Translations under genes and position numbers: made by a program | Notes under the pieces: model-generated | Told to the model about the DNA's origin: nothing | Database searches by the model: none | Seen by the model: the letters and a program-made list of their open reading frames with translations, nothing else | In this document: positions 41,194 through 50,062 of the stretch, piece after piece | Layout of the letters: the number at the start of each line of letters is the position of its first letter | Numbering within the stretch: the stretch's first letter is position 1 | From: Catenulispora acidiphila DSM 44928 | GTDB taxonomy: Bacteria > Actinomycetota > Actinomycetes > Streptomycetales > Catenulisporaceae | DNA length: 64,000 bases | Reading direction: 5' to 3' | NCBI RefSeq assembly: GCF_000024025.1 | Contig: NC_013131.1 | Coordinates: 6,696,001 to 6,760,000, forward strand

Positions 41194-44031
41194 GTGTACT
41201 TCGGCGTACTCGGGACCATGGTGGTACGCGCCTCGGACACCGATCCGATCGCCATCCCCGCCGCCTTGCAGCGCGGCGTGCTGGCGATCCTGCTCTCGCG
41301 CGCGAACCTGGTCGTCTCCCGCGACGAACTGGCCGAAACCCTGTGGGACGGCCAGAATCCCGGCACGGCGCGGACCACGCTGGCCGCGTACGTCTCGCGG
41401 CTGCGGCGCGTCCTGGGCCCGGACGCCGGCCGGCGGATCGGCACCCGGCCGCCGGGATACGTGATCGAGATCGACGCCGAGGAGTACGACTGCGCCCGCG
41501 CCGGGGATCTGCACGCCCGGGCGCGCGCGGCGGCCGAGCGCGGTGATTGGGCGGCGGTGCAGGGCCTGGCCGCCGACGGGCTGCGGCTGTGGCGCGGGAC
41601 GCCGTACCAGGACGTGCCGGTGCCGCGGCTGCACCGGGAGGACGCCGCCGCGCTGGACGCGGTGCGGGTGCAGCTGACCGAGCTGACCGTGGAAGCGGAT
41701 CTGCGGCTGGGGCGCGGCGACAGCGCCATCAGTACCCTGATGCGGCTGACCGAGCAGGAGCCGCTGCGGGAGAGCTTCTCCGAGAAACTGATGATGGCGT
41801 TGGCCGCGCAGGGCAGACGCGCCGAAGCCCTCGCCGTGTTCCACCGGGCGCGCAAGGTGCTCCGCGAGAATCTGGGTATTGATCCGGGACCGGATCTGGC
41901 TCGCGCGCATCACGACGTGCTGGCGGCTTCCGGCGGGGACCGCCCGGCGTCGGCGGCGGCGTCGGCAGCAGCAGCGTCGGCAACGGGATCGGCGGCGGCC
42001 TCACCGGAGCGGATCCGAGTCCGCGGACCGCGACAGCTCCCGCCGGCCGCCCGGCACTTCACCGGCCGGGAAGCGGAGCTGGCGGCGATGGACGAGGCCG
42101 CGGCGTCCGGCGAGGTGCTGGTCGTCAGCGGCCTGGCCGGCGTCGGCAAGACCGCGCTGACCACGCACTGGGCCCACCAAGCCGCGCCGCGCTACCCCGA
42201 CGGCCAGGTGTTCGTCGGGCTGCACGGTTTCGACCCGCACAGCGTGCCGATGACCGCGCACACCGCGTGTTCGATCCTGCTGGAGTCCCTGGGTCTGGCC
42301 ACCTCGGAGATCCCCGCCGATCCCGACGCGCGCACGGCGCTGTACCGGACGGTCGTCGCCGGCCGGCGGCTGCTCCTGGTGCTGGACGACGCGTGGGACG
42401 CCGCGCAGATCAGACCACTGATTCCGGGTACGGCCGGCAGCCAGGTCGTGGTGACCAGCCGCAACCGGCTCGCCGGGCTGGTCGCCGCCGACGGCGCGCG
42501 GCCGATCCTGCTGGCGCCGCTGGACAACGGCCGCTCGATGGAGTTGCTCGCGCGGCGCTCGGGAATCCGGCCGCGCCCTGACGAGCCGGCCGACACCGCC
42601 GCCGCCGAGGCGCTGGCTGCGGCATGCGCCGGATTGCCGCTGGCGCTGACGATCGCGGCAGCCCGGCTTCAGCTGGACCCGGACCTGTCCTGGTCGGCGC
42701 TCACCGAGCGGCTGCACGACCGCCGCGGCGCGCTGTCGACGCTGGACGTCGGGGAGGCCAGCGGGAGCCTGCGTGCCGTGTTCTCGATGTCCTATCAGCG
42801 GTTGAGCCGATCGGCAGCGGCGTTGTTCCGACTGCTCGGCATCCATCCGGGCCCTGACATCGCCATGGCCGCGGCCGTGTCGTTGGCGGGCAGCGCCGAC
42901 ACCTCGAGCACCGAGCAGGCGCTCGAGGAACTCCTGAGCGCCAGCCTGCTGCACCGGCACGCCGGCCGGTTCCGGTTCCACGATCTGGTCCGTGCCTACG
43001 CCGCCGAAACAGCACTCGAAGACTCCCCCGAGGTACGCACCGCCGCGCGTGTGCGCATCCACGACCATTGCCTGCGCTCGGCGATCGAGGCCGACCGTAT
43101 GCTGCGCCCGACGCGCGAACCGCTGAGCCTGCCGGCTCCGGTGCCCGACGTGCGCCCGGAGTCCTTCGCCGACGTCGCCGCAGCCACGGCGTGGTTCCAG
43201 GAGGAACGCCAGGTGCTCGCAGCGGTGGTCGCCTTGGCCTCGCGCGAGCAGGACGACGAGTACGCGCACCGCCTGCCGTGGGCTATCAGCACCTACCTGA
43301 ACCGCCGGGGCGAATGGCCCGCGCTGGCCGAACTCCACCTCCTGGGCGCCGAGGCCGCCGACCGCACCGGCGACCCCCGAGCCCGGGCGCGCACGCACAC
43401 CGACGCCTCCAGCTTCCTGCTCCAGATCCTCTCCTTCGACGAGGCGCGGCGGCATCTGGAACTGTCGATGGCGCTGTGGCAGGAACTCGGCGACCTGCGC
43501 GGGGCATGGCTGTCCGAGCACAACATGGGCCACCTGTGCCACAAGGAGGGCCGGCACGCCGAAGCCGCCGAGCACGCACGCCGCGCGCTGGAGCACGCCC
43601 GCGCCCGCGGCTGGGCACCGGACGTCGCGCTGGCCCTGTCCACCGCCGCGTGGAGTCTGACCCACTGCGACGACCACGCCGGGGCGCTGCTGTTGGCCGC
43701 CGAGGCGATCGAGCTGGACCGGTGCGCCGGGGACCGCAACGGCGAGGCGCACGCGTACGACACCGTAGGGCTGGCGTCGTTCCGCCTCGGCCGGTATCCC
43801 GAGGCCCTGGCCGCGTATCACAAGGCATTGCGGTTGTTCGAGGACCTCGGCGACATACGGTTCCGGGGCAGGGTCCTGATGCGCATCGGCCAGGTGCGGC
43901 GGGAAAGCGGGGAGACTGCGGCGGCGCACAGCGCCTGGAGCCAGGCGTTGAAGCTTTTCGAGCAGGTCGGGGCGCCGGAGTCCGACGAGCTCCGGGAGAT
44001 GCTGGACGGGCTGGACGGTTCGGACTCCTGA
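41194..44031 (+). CDS. Large AfsR-type SARP regulator (BTAD, NB-ARC, TPR)
   Basis: 945 residues: winged-helix DNA-binding domain (about 1-95), BTAD (about 100-255), low-complexity linker, NB-ARC STAND ATPase (P-loop G313-LAGVGK-T320, Walker B LLLVLDDAWD at 393-402), winged-helix region and TPR repeats (about 690-930: ALAAYHKALRLFEDLGD). ATP- and ligand-controlled activator of secondary metabolism. It starts GTG only 19 bases after the signal peptidase gene; TGATAC just upstream could be an own -10 for a leaderless mRNA. Together with the small SARP it brackets the peptide operon. Confidence 0.92.
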   Translation: MYFGVLGTMVVRASDTDPIAIPAALQRGVLAILLSRANLVVSRDELAETLWDGQNPGTARTTLAAYVSRLRRVLGPDAGRRIGTRPPGYVIEIDAEEYDCARAGDLHARARAAAERGDWAAVQGLAADGLRLWRGTPYQDVPVPRLHREDAAALDAVRVQLTELTVEADLRLGRGDSAISTLMRLTEQEPLRESFSEKLMMALAAQGRRAEALAVFHRARKVLRENLGIDPGPDLARAHHDVLAASGGDRPASAAASAAAASATGSAAASPERIRVRGPRQLPPAARHFTGREAELAAMDEAAASGEVLVVSGLAGVGKTALTTHWAHQAAPRYPDGQVFVGLHGFDPHSVPMTAHTACSILLESLGLATSEIPADPDARTALYRTVVAGRRLLLVLDDAWDAAQIRPLIPGTAGSQVVVTSRNRLAGLVAADGARPILLAPLDNGRSMELLARRSGIRPRPDEPADTAAAEALAAACAGLPLALTIAAARLQLDPDLSWSALTERLHDRRGALSTLDVGEASGSLRAVFSMSYQRLSRSAAALFRLLGIHPGPDIAMAAAVSLAGSADTSSTEQALEELLSASLLHRHAGRFRFHDLVRAYAAETALEDSPEVRTAARVRIHDHCLRSAIEADRMLRPTREPLSLPAPVPDVRPESFADVAAATAWFQEERQVLAAVVALASREQDDEYAHRLPWAISTYLNRRGEWPALAELHLLGAEAADRTGDPRARARTHTDASSFLLQILSFDEARRHLELSMALWQELGDLRGAWLSEHNMGHLCHKEGRHAEAAEHARRALEHARARGWAPDVALALSTAAWSLTHCDDHAGALLLAAEAIELDRCAGDRNGEAHAYDTVGLASFRLGRYPEALAAYHKALRLFEDLGDIRFRGRVLMRIGQVRRESGETAAAHSAWSQALKLFEQVGAPESDELREMLDGLDGSDS

Positions 44032-44044
44032 GCTCGCGCGCGTC

Positions 44045-44440
44045 TCAGCTCTCGACCATCCACGGGAACGGCTCCCGGTCCGGCTCCACCCAACCGCCGC
44101 GCGCCTCCGCCGAGGCCAGCACCGCCGAGGAGTAGAAACGGGACAGCAATCGCTTGTCCAGCAAGGCGGGGTTCGCCTCGGCGAAGCCGCCGAAGTCGTC
44201 GATCGGGTGCTCGGCGACGTGGTAGCCGACCGCCTCGACCCACGCGCGGCTGACGGTCGCGTGGTACTTCTGCGGCGCTCCGGCATAGCGGGCGGTCTGG
44301 CGTATGCCGTCGCTCACCACGCTGACGGCCTCCTCGATGCCGTAGTGCCGGACGGCGAGCCAGGTCAGGTGGACGTGCTGCCGGTGGCCGAAGCGCTGGT
44401 CTCCGGCGGTGACTTCGGCGAACAGTGTCTGGAATGTCAT
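44045..44440 (-). CDS. Uncharacterised protein coupled to MarR
   Basis: 131 residues, family not recognised. Soluble, rich in His, Trp and aromatic residues (HRQHVHLTWLAVRHYGIEEAVSVVSDGIRQTARYAGAPQKYHATVSRAWVEAV, broken here only for description), mostly helical, no signal peptide. The conserved-looking histidines HRQHVHL could bind metal or haem. The ATG overlaps the stop of the MarR gene (ATGA), so the two proteins are made together and probably act in the same response. Confidence 0.7.
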   Translation of the reverse strand: MTFQTLFAEVTAGDQRFGHRQHVHLTWLAVRHYGIEEAVSVVSDGIRQTARYAGAPQKYHATVSRAWVEAVGYHVAEHPIDDFGGFAEANPALLDKRLLSRFYSSAVLASAEARGGWVEPDREPFPWMVES

Positions 44441-44871
44441 CGCGAGGCCTCCGTCAGGGCGCGCAGGACTTCGTGGAACGCCGCGACCTTCTCAGGACCC
44501 AGATCCGCCAGGGCTCGCTGTTCGAGCCCTGCGATCGTGGCGCTGATGGCGTCGGCGGTGCTCTGCCCCGAGGGCGTCAGCTCGATCAGCACCGAGCGAC
44601 GGTCGCCGGAGCGCACGCCGCGGGTGATCTGGCCGCGCCGCTCCAGGCGGTCCAGGACACCGGTCAGCGTGGTCGGCTTGGTCCCGATCGCCGCGCCGAG
44701 TTCGGAGACGGTGCGGCCGCGACCGTCGGCGAGGTTGGCCAGGGCGTTGGTCTCCGACGGCGTGAGGTCCAGGTCCACCAGTTCGGACGCGAGTGTCTGA
44801 AGTGTCGCGTGGGTCGCGCGTTGCAGGGCGAGGAGGGCCGAGCCCGCAGATGGTTCGGATACGGTCTTCAC
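44437..44871 (-). CDS. MarR-family winged-helix regulator
   Basis: 144 residues: QRATHATLQTLASELVDLDLTPSETNALANLADG, then the winged helix VSELGAAIGTKPTTLTGVLDRLERRGQITRGVRSGDRRSVLIELTPSGQ. GTG start at 44871 with no Shine-Dalgarno; TATTAT eight bases upstream marks a leaderless transcript. It forms an operon with the overlapping gene at 44045. The alpha/beta hydrolase at 45046 is transcribed away from it and may also be a target. Confidence 0.88.
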   Translation of the reverse strand: MKTVSEPSAGSALLALQRATHATLQTLASELVDLDLTPSETNALANLADGRGRTVSELGAAIGTKPTTLTGVLDRLERRGQITRGVRSGDRRSVLIELTPSGQSTADAISATIAGLEQRALADLGPEKVAAFHEVLRALTEASR

Positions 44872-44879
44872 GGAATCGG

Positions 44880-44885
44880 ATAATA
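44880..44885 (-). promoter_or_regulatory. -10 hexamer TATTAT of the MarR operon
   Basis: Minus-strand TATTAT eight bases before the GTG at 44871, consistent with transcription starting at or next to the start codon. An imperfect inverted repeat ATTACT/AGTATT (one mismatched pair) overlaps it and could be the MarR site. Confidence 0.5.
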
Positions 44886-45045
44886 CTGTTCCGTAGTAAT
44901 CGGCGCCAGCGAATATCCGCCAGCCCGGATGTTTCTCAGATACTGCCTCCGTATGCCTGGCCTCGCAGTGGTATGAAACAGGGATGAGCACTTCGCCCCG
45001 GCCGGGCGGGGAGCGAGGGCGGGGCGGGGATTCCGGGAGGCCGCG

Positions 45046-45837
45046 ATGGCGCTGATCGAGACGAGTGACGGCTACACCTTGTGGTACGACGCGGTCGGCC
45101 CCTGGGACGCCGCCGGGATCGTCTTCCCGGTCCGGCACCGCGGCGAGTTCGCGGCGCTGGGGACGGCGCTGGCCGAGACCTATCGGGTGGTGCGCTACAA
45201 GCCGCGGCGGGTCGTCGGCGAGGTCGAGGACGAGCCGGGTGCGGGAGGTACGTGGCAGGGCCCTGACTTCACCGAGTACCCGACCCAGATGGAGGTCGCG
45301 GACCTGCACGCGGTCGCCGACGCCGCCGGGCTCGACGGCTTCGTGCTGGCCGGCTACTCCGGGATGGCAGCCCTGGCCGGCTTCCTGGCTCCGCTCAGCG
45401 ACCGCACGCGCGGACTGCTGGTCGGCGGCTTCCCGCTGCTGGCGGACTTCGACTACTGGCTCGGCTTCGAGGAGGGCGCGCGCGCCGCGCTGGTCCAGGC
45501 GGGCCTGCCGGACAAGGCCGGGGACCACCACATGGGGCACTTGATGTTCCGCCAGTGGGCCGCGCGCGACGCCCGCGACGACCGCGCCGCGCTGGCCGCG
45601 CTGCCCGGACCGAAGATCCTGTGGCACGGCAGCCAGGACTGCGAGCCGGAGTGCCGCGCGTTCGACCCCGCCGGCGGCACCGCGATCGGCCGCCACAACC
45701 ACGCGGACGAACCGGAGCTGCGCGACCTCGGGTTCGAGGTGATCGAGGTGGCCGGGCACGACCACATCGGGGCGCTGGCGCAGATCGACGTGGTGCTGCC
45801 GCAGCTGGCGGAGGCTTTGGCGGGGAGTAAGTGGTGA
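45046..45837 (+). CDS. Alpha/beta-hydrolase fold protein
   Basis: 263 residues. Nucleophile elbow GYSGM in FVLAGYSGMAALAGFL and the C-terminal histidine in VAGHDHIGALAQ give a serine-hydrolase triad. The N-terminal TSDGYTLWYDAVGP is typical of the family. ATG at 45046 has GGGAGG 5 bases upstream. No signal peptide, so it is cytoplasmic. Substrate unknown. The next gene, the SagB-like oxidoreductase, starts 22 bases later but has its own TATACA -10 element at about 45848. Confidence 0.85.
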   Translation: MALIETSDGYTLWYDAVGPWDAAGIVFPVRHRGEFAALGTALAETYRVVRYKPRRVVGEVEDEPGAGGTWQGPDFTEYPTQMEVADLHAVADAAGLDGFVLAGYSGMAALAGFLAPLSDRTRGLLVGGFPLLADFDYWLGFEEGARAALVQAGLPDKAGDHHMGHLMFRQWAARDARDDRAALAALPGPKILWHGSQDCEPECRAFDPAGGTAIGRHNHADEPELRDLGFEVIEVAGHDHIGALAQIDVVLPQLAEALAGSKW

Positions 45838-45859
45838 GGGCGGTCGGTATACATCGAGG

Positions 45860-47368
45860 ATGGAACGCGACGAGAGCGCATCACCTGTCAGGACCCTGCA
45901 CCGGCTGACCTCGTACATTCCCGAGCGGCCCTGGGACGTGCCGCTGGACGATCCGCGGATACGGCAGGATGTGGTGTCCTGCGATCCGCAGCGGCGCACG
46001 CCCGCGGTGAAGACCTACGCGGCGGATCTGCCACGGACGGCGCTGCCCCGAGAGCTGCCGGTCGGTCGCGCGACTGCGCTGGCGGTACTCGCCGGGGTGG
46101 CGCCGACAGGATCGGCGGCGGGCGCGAATAAGACCTCGACGATCGACCTGGCCGGGCTCAGCCGTGTGCTCTTCCTGTCGGCGGGCGTCGTCCGAACCGT
46201 CGAGCGCGACTACGGAATCCAGCTCTACCGCGCCGCGGGCTCGGCCGGCAATCGCTTCCCGCTGGAGATCTACGTGGCGATCCCGGCGCTCGTCGGCTCG
46301 AATCTGCCTGCGGGGGTGCATTGGTACGACGCCGTGGAGCACGCTCTCGTCCGCGTCGGTCCGCCGCCCGCGGAGCCCGATGGCGCGCCGACGCTCGTCG
46401 TGACCGGCATTCCGTGGCGCACCGGCTGGCGCTACTCCGAGCGCGGATTCCGGCACATCTACTGGGACGCCGGCACGATGCTCTCGCAGGTCCTCGCGCT
46501 CGCCGACTCTGCCGATCTCGCCCCGCGGCTGTTCAGCGAGTTCCCCGACGCGGGTGTGTCAGAGCTCGTAGGCGCCGATGGTGTCCACGAGTGGCCGCTG
46601 GCCGTGGTGAGCCTCGGCGACGGTGCGCCCTCGATCACCGCGACGGGTGCGACTGTCGCAGGGCTCACCGATGCCGCAGCCGTGGAGTTCCCATTGATCA
46701 CCGCTGCTCAGCATGCCGGCGACACCGATCGTCTCGGCGAGCCGTGGGACTTCGGCGCGGCGACGCCTGCCGCACTGGCGACACCCGAAGCGGCCCAGTC
46801 CCCGACGCTCGATGAGGTCATCAGCAAGCGCGGCTCCCAACGCCGCATGGATCCCAGCCGTGGTCTGCCGCTGGAGACGCTGCGTACGTGCATGACCGTT
46901 GCGATGCGCGGGATCGCTGTCCCCCACTGGGTCGCCGTCCACGACGTGACCGGCTTGCCTTCAGGCTTGTACCGCTGGCCGGACCTGGACCAGCCGATCC
47001 GGTCTCAGAGCCCTGAAGAGATGCGCGCGGAGCTGTACCGCGTCTGCCTGGATCAGGCACTCGGCCGGGACGCGGCGTTCGTCGTCATCGCCGCGACCGA
47101 CATCACCAAACTGTCCGAGCGCGAATACCGCGACGCCCAACTCGCCGCCGGTCTCGTCGAGGGCCGCCTGCATCTCGCCGCCTACGCACTCGGCGCCGGC
47201 GCCACCGGCATGACGTTCCTGGACTCCGAGATCCCCGCACTGCTCGGCGACCCCGAAGCGCCGGACGGCCTGATCTTCACCTGCGTCGGAGTGCCCGGCA
47301 ACACCTCCAAGCCCGGCGGGGCCCCGGGCGCGCCGAGGCCGATGCGCCCGGTCCAGCCGCGCGACTGA
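45860..47368 (+). CDS. SagB/ThcOx-like oxidoreductase with two nitroreductase domains
   Basis: 502 residues made of two nitroreductase-fold halves (about 40-270 and 285-485). The first has RVLFLSAGVV and YRAAGSAGNRFPLEIYV, the FMN-binding pattern of SagB/ThcOx; the second has TLDEVISKRGSQRRMDPSRGLPLETL and LAAYALGAGATGMTFLDSEIPALLG. SagB enzymes oxidise thiazolines and oxazolines in RiPPs, but no YcaO or precursor is adjacent, so it may act on a free metabolite. ATG start; TATACA at about 45848 gives a very short leader. Confidence 0.85.
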   Translation: MERDESASPVRTLHRLTSYIPERPWDVPLDDPRIRQDVVSCDPQRRTPAVKTYAADLPRTALPRELPVGRATALAVLAGVAPTGSAAGANKTSTIDLAGLSRVLFLSAGVVRTVERDYGIQLYRAAGSAGNRFPLEIYVAIPALVGSNLPAGVHWYDAVEHALVRVGPPPAEPDGAPTLVVTGIPWRTGWRYSERGFRHIYWDAGTMLSQVLALADSADLAPRLFSEFPDAGVSELVGADGVHEWPLAVVSLGDGAPSITATGATVAGLTDAAAVEFPLITAAQHAGDTDRLGEPWDFGAATPAALATPEAAQSPTLDEVISKRGSQRRMDPSRGLPLETLRTCMTVAMRGIAVPHWVAVHDVTGLPSGLYRWPDLDQPIRSQSPEEMRAELYRVCLDQALGRDAAFVVIAATDITKLSEREYRDAQLAAGLVEGRLHLAAYALGAGATGMTFLDSEIPALLGDPEAPDGLIFTCVGVPGNTSKPGGAPGAPRPMRPVQPRD

Positions 47369-47471
47369 GGGTGGCTTTTGCGGCGCCCCTGACTGATGTG
47401 TGGATGGTGTGGGCGGCTGGTGCGGTTGGTTTGTTGGTTTTCAGAAGCTTTTTACGTCTTCGAGCATGGTC

Positions 47472-47743
47472 TGATGGCCTCGCAGGGGGCGCAGTTCGAT
47501 GGAGCGTGTCCGGGTCGCGTTGGCGGCCGGCGGTGGTGGAGCGACACGACCACGCGCCGGTCCGAGTCACTGCCCACGCGTTGGCCTGGCGGGCGTCTGC
47601 CGCGTTTGGTGGGTACCTGAAGTCAAAGTCAGAAGCAGGGCCTCCGGCGGCGACTGCGCGTCGTGTCATAAACAACGAAGACCGCCAGCCGCCAGCGCAA
47701 CCCAGCCACCCTCCACCGAACTGCGCCCCCTGCGAGGCCATCA
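47472..47743. repeat. Long imperfect inverted repeat (MITE-like or decayed element)
   Basis: The 387-base gap between the SagB-like and esterase genes contains a 27-bp perfect inverted repeat (47472-47498 and 47717-47743, outer ends TGATGGCCTCGCAGG). The match continues inward with about eight mismatches to roughly 47533 and 47682, and GACACGAC recurs in both arms further in. The loop is about 150 bases. No clear target-site duplication flanks it. Short reading frames in both arms begin MASQGAQF, so a duplicated gene fragment is another reading. Confidence 0.7.
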
Positions 47744-47755
47744 TGAGCGCCGCTT

Positions 47756-48748
47756 CTACTCGGCGAAGAACTGCTTGGTGGCGCGTCCGAGTTCCAGCAT
47801 CTCCTGCTCGTACTCGGGATAGTCCGTGAAGTGCCCGGCGGTCGCCACCTGTGTCTCGACCGGCCCGGCCAGGGCGTTCACGACGGCGAACTGGCCGGGC
47901 GGCGGTACTGCGGGGTCGAACAGCGCGGGCACCGCCTGGACCGGGATCTGTACGTGGCGTGCGGCGGTCGCGGCGTCGAAGTAGGCGAGCACGTCGAGGA
48001 TCCGCGGGTCGTGCTGGTAGCGCTCCCGCACCGACGCGCCGCTGCCGACGCATTCCAGCGTCACGCGCAGCCGGTGGTTGCCGAAGGTCGGGACCATCAG
48101 CTGCGCCGCCGTGAACCGCGCATCCCACGGGAGTGCGAGCGCCCCGGTCCCGCCACCGAAGCTGACGCCGGTGTAATCGAGGCGGCGTGCGGTCGCGGGA
48201 AACAGCTCGGTCAGCGCCGTCGCCGCACACCAGAGGTCGGCGACACAGCCGCCGATGATGTAGTCCGCCCGCGACTCAATGCCCTGCAATACGTGTCCGG
48301 GCGCCTCGGACGGGACGCCGGAAAGCAGGCTCTTCGTCGGCAATCCCCGTGCCACGAAATAGATTCCGGCCGCGTCGGTAGCGGGCAGCTCCGGAGCCGG
48401 TTCGTCGCGGCCGCCGTAGCCGTGGCCGACGACGAACCCGCGCTCGACGACGCCATCGGGCGGGACGACGATCCATCCGCCGATCCGGATGCCGCCGAGC
48501 GAGGTGAAGGAGACCTCGAAGACGTCGAGACCGGCGGCGGTGCTCCCGGCCTTGGCGCCGAGCCGGGGATCGACCGGAGTCGCGAGCGCGCGGCGGTACA
48601 TGTCCTGCCAGAACTCGGCGAAGTCAGCCGGCACGGTGTCCGGCGCCGCGACCTTCAGCAGACCGTCGAGGTCCAGGCCGTAGGCCGGGTCGAACGGAAA
48701 GGGGTGCTGCGGGACACCCGCGCTCTGGGACAGCCGGTCGATCTTCAT
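47756..48748 (-). CDS. Acetylxylan esterase / cephalosporin-C deacetylase family (AXE1)
   Basis: 330 residues without signal peptide. AXE1-type alpha/beta hydrolase: N-terminal FAEFWQDMYRRAL, VFEVSFTSLGGIRIGGWIVVP, GHGYGGRDEP oxyanion region, nucleophile elbow GVSFGGGTGALALPWD, and Asp/His near PALFDPAVPPPGQF and AGHFTDYPEYE. Removes acetyl groups from xylo-oligosaccharides or other acetylated esters. ATG at 48748. The RpiB-like gene lies upstream on the same strand, 43 bases away. Confidence 0.9.
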   Translation of the reverse strand: MKIDRLSQSAGVPQHPFPFDPAYGLDLDGLLKVAAPDTVPADFAEFWQDMYRRALATPVDPRLGAKAGSTAAGLDVFEVSFTSLGGIRIGGWIVVPPDGVVERGFVVGHGYGGRDEPAPELPATDAAGIYFVARGLPTKSLLSGVPSEAPGHVLQGIESRADYIIGGCVADLWCAATALTELFPATARRLDYTGVSFGGGTGALALPWDARFTAAQLMVPTFGNHRLRVTLECVGSGASVRERYQHDPRILDVLAYFDAATAARHVQIPVQAVPALFDPAVPPPGQFAVVNALAGPVETQVATAGHFTDYPEYEQEMLELGRATKQFFAE

Positions 48749-48791
48749 GCCTCATGCTATGGCGCGGGCTCCGCAGCCTGACGACGTGGCG

Positions 48792-49226
48792 TCAGATCTC
48801 GGCGACGTGCGCCACGTTCGCCGCGTCCACCGGATCGGGGCTCGGCGCGCCGGCGAACCAGGCGTCCAGCATCTCCATCAGCAGCGGCTGGGAGGTGAGG
48901 CGCAGGCTCAGGGCGAGGGCGTTGGCGTCGGCCCACTTGCGCGCTCCGTCGGCCATCACGGCGTCGGTGCACAGCGCCGCCCGGACGCCGTCCACCTTGT
49001 TCGCGGCGATCGACGCCCCGGCACCGGTCCAGCACGCCACGACCGCCTGGTCCGCGCGGCCTTCGGCGACGGCTCGCGCGGCGGCCTCCGCGGACCAGGC
49101 CCAATCGGCGCGCTCGCCAGGTACCAGGGCTCCGAACAGGAGCACCGTGTGACCTCGGCGCTCCAGTTCCGGACCGATCTGCGCAGCCACTCCGGCCACC
49201 TCGTCCGCCGACACCGCGATGCGCAT
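48792..49226 (-). CDS. RpiB/LacAB-like sugar-phosphate isomerase family protein
   Basis: 144 residues: MRIAVSADEVAGVAAQIGPEL, VVACWTGAGASIAANKVDGVRAALCTDAVMADGARKWADANALALSLR. The fold is that of ribose-5-phosphate isomerase B, but the usual catalytic Cys of the GxGNG loop is shifted (ACWTGAG), so the substrate may differ from ribose 5-phosphate. ATG at 49226, 26 bases past the FhuF-like gene, in the same direction as the cbt operon. Confidence 0.85.
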   Translation of the reverse strand: MRIAVSADEVAGVAAQIGPELERRGHTVLLFGALVPGERADWAWSAEAAARAVAEGRADQAVVACWTGAGASIAANKVDGVRAALCTDAVMADGARKWADANALALSLRLTSQPLLMEMLDAWFAGAPSPDPVDAANVAHVAEI

Positions 49227-49252
49227 GGTCCCGCTCCTCGTCCTGCTTCGGT

Positions 49253-50062
49253 CTAGATCTCCATTGGACCATGCTCCGGCGCCAGGACGCAGTCGCCACA
49301 CAGCGCGCCGTCGCGGTTGCCGGTAGGAGTCGGGGTCGGGGCGGCGCGGTAGATGAGGCAGCAGCTGCGGCGGCGGAAGGCGCCGTCGGGCTGGAAGCCT
49401 CCCGATCCAGCCAGCTCGGGTCCCGCCAGAAGCTCATCTATCAGAGCTTGGATATCAGCACGCAGATCAGGTCGGGCAGCAGCGAGAGTCTTGCCCGCGC
49501 CGGCCAGGGCTGAGGCGACGTTGCCACGCACGATGTGCTCGTTGACGCCGAAGCGCGCGATCGCCGTACCGAACTCGCCGACCACGCCTGCCGCCAGCAC
49601 GCCGTCCGCGAACGTCGCGCCGTCAGCGGCGAGCGCCGATGCCCGGACCGACAGCGGGAACATGCTGCCGAGCGTCGGCTGCCATCTCAGATCCGCGGCG
49701 TGGACGGAGCCGTAGCGTTGGTGAAGCACCGCCAGCGCGAGCAACGGCGAGAGCACACGCGCGACGAGTCCCAAATGCACGACCGACGCCGCGACCCGCA
49801 GCTCCACCGCCGACGTCTTTTGCGCCGTGCCGCTGGCGAGAAAGGCGCGGACTGCTGCTACCCGCTCCGCCAGAGCGTCGAGGAGGTCGGGGACGTCGGG
49901 AACGTCGGGAGAGCAGGGGAAGTCAGTCAGGGAGCTCATCTGCTGCCACGGCGAGGCGAGGCTTCCCGCCTCGTGGAACTCCACCGCGAAAAACGGCCCC
50001 AGCGCGGCGAGCTCGTCGCTCACCGGCGCCAGGGCCGTCACGCCGTCGCCGGCAGCCGTCAC
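49253..50062 (-). CDS. FhuF-like ferric-siderophore reductase (2Fe-2S)
   Basis: 269 residues. The C-terminus holds the FhuF iron-sulfur signature: RRRSCCLIYR followed after about 13 residues by LCGDCVL, four cysteines for an unusual 2Fe-2S cluster. The upstream part (GVNEHIVRGNVASALAGA) matches FhuF-type proteins, which release iron from siderophores in the cytoplasm. GTG at 50062 overlaps the cbtA stop (GTGA). In a cobalamin-riboswitch operon it might instead reduce a cobalt chelate or corrinoid (inference). Confidence 0.82.
   Translation of the reverse strand: MTAAGDGVTALAPVSDELAALGPFFAVEFHEAGSLASPWQQMSSLTDFPCSPDVPDVPDLLDALAERVAAVRAFLASGTAQKTSAVELRVAASVVHLGLVARVLSPLLALAVLHQRYGSVHAADLRWQPTLGSMFPLSVRASALAADGATFADGVLAAGVVGEFGTAIARFGVNEHIVRGNVASALAGAGKTLAAARPDLRADIQALIDELLAGPELAGSGGFQPDGAFRRRSCCLIYRAAPTPTPTGNRDGALCGDCVLAPEHGPMEI

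Noticed and set aside
47369-47829. Small ORFs in the inverted-repeat gap as real proteins
   Set aside because: Both arms give similar short frames because of the inverted repeat; no ribosome-binding sites and no domain.
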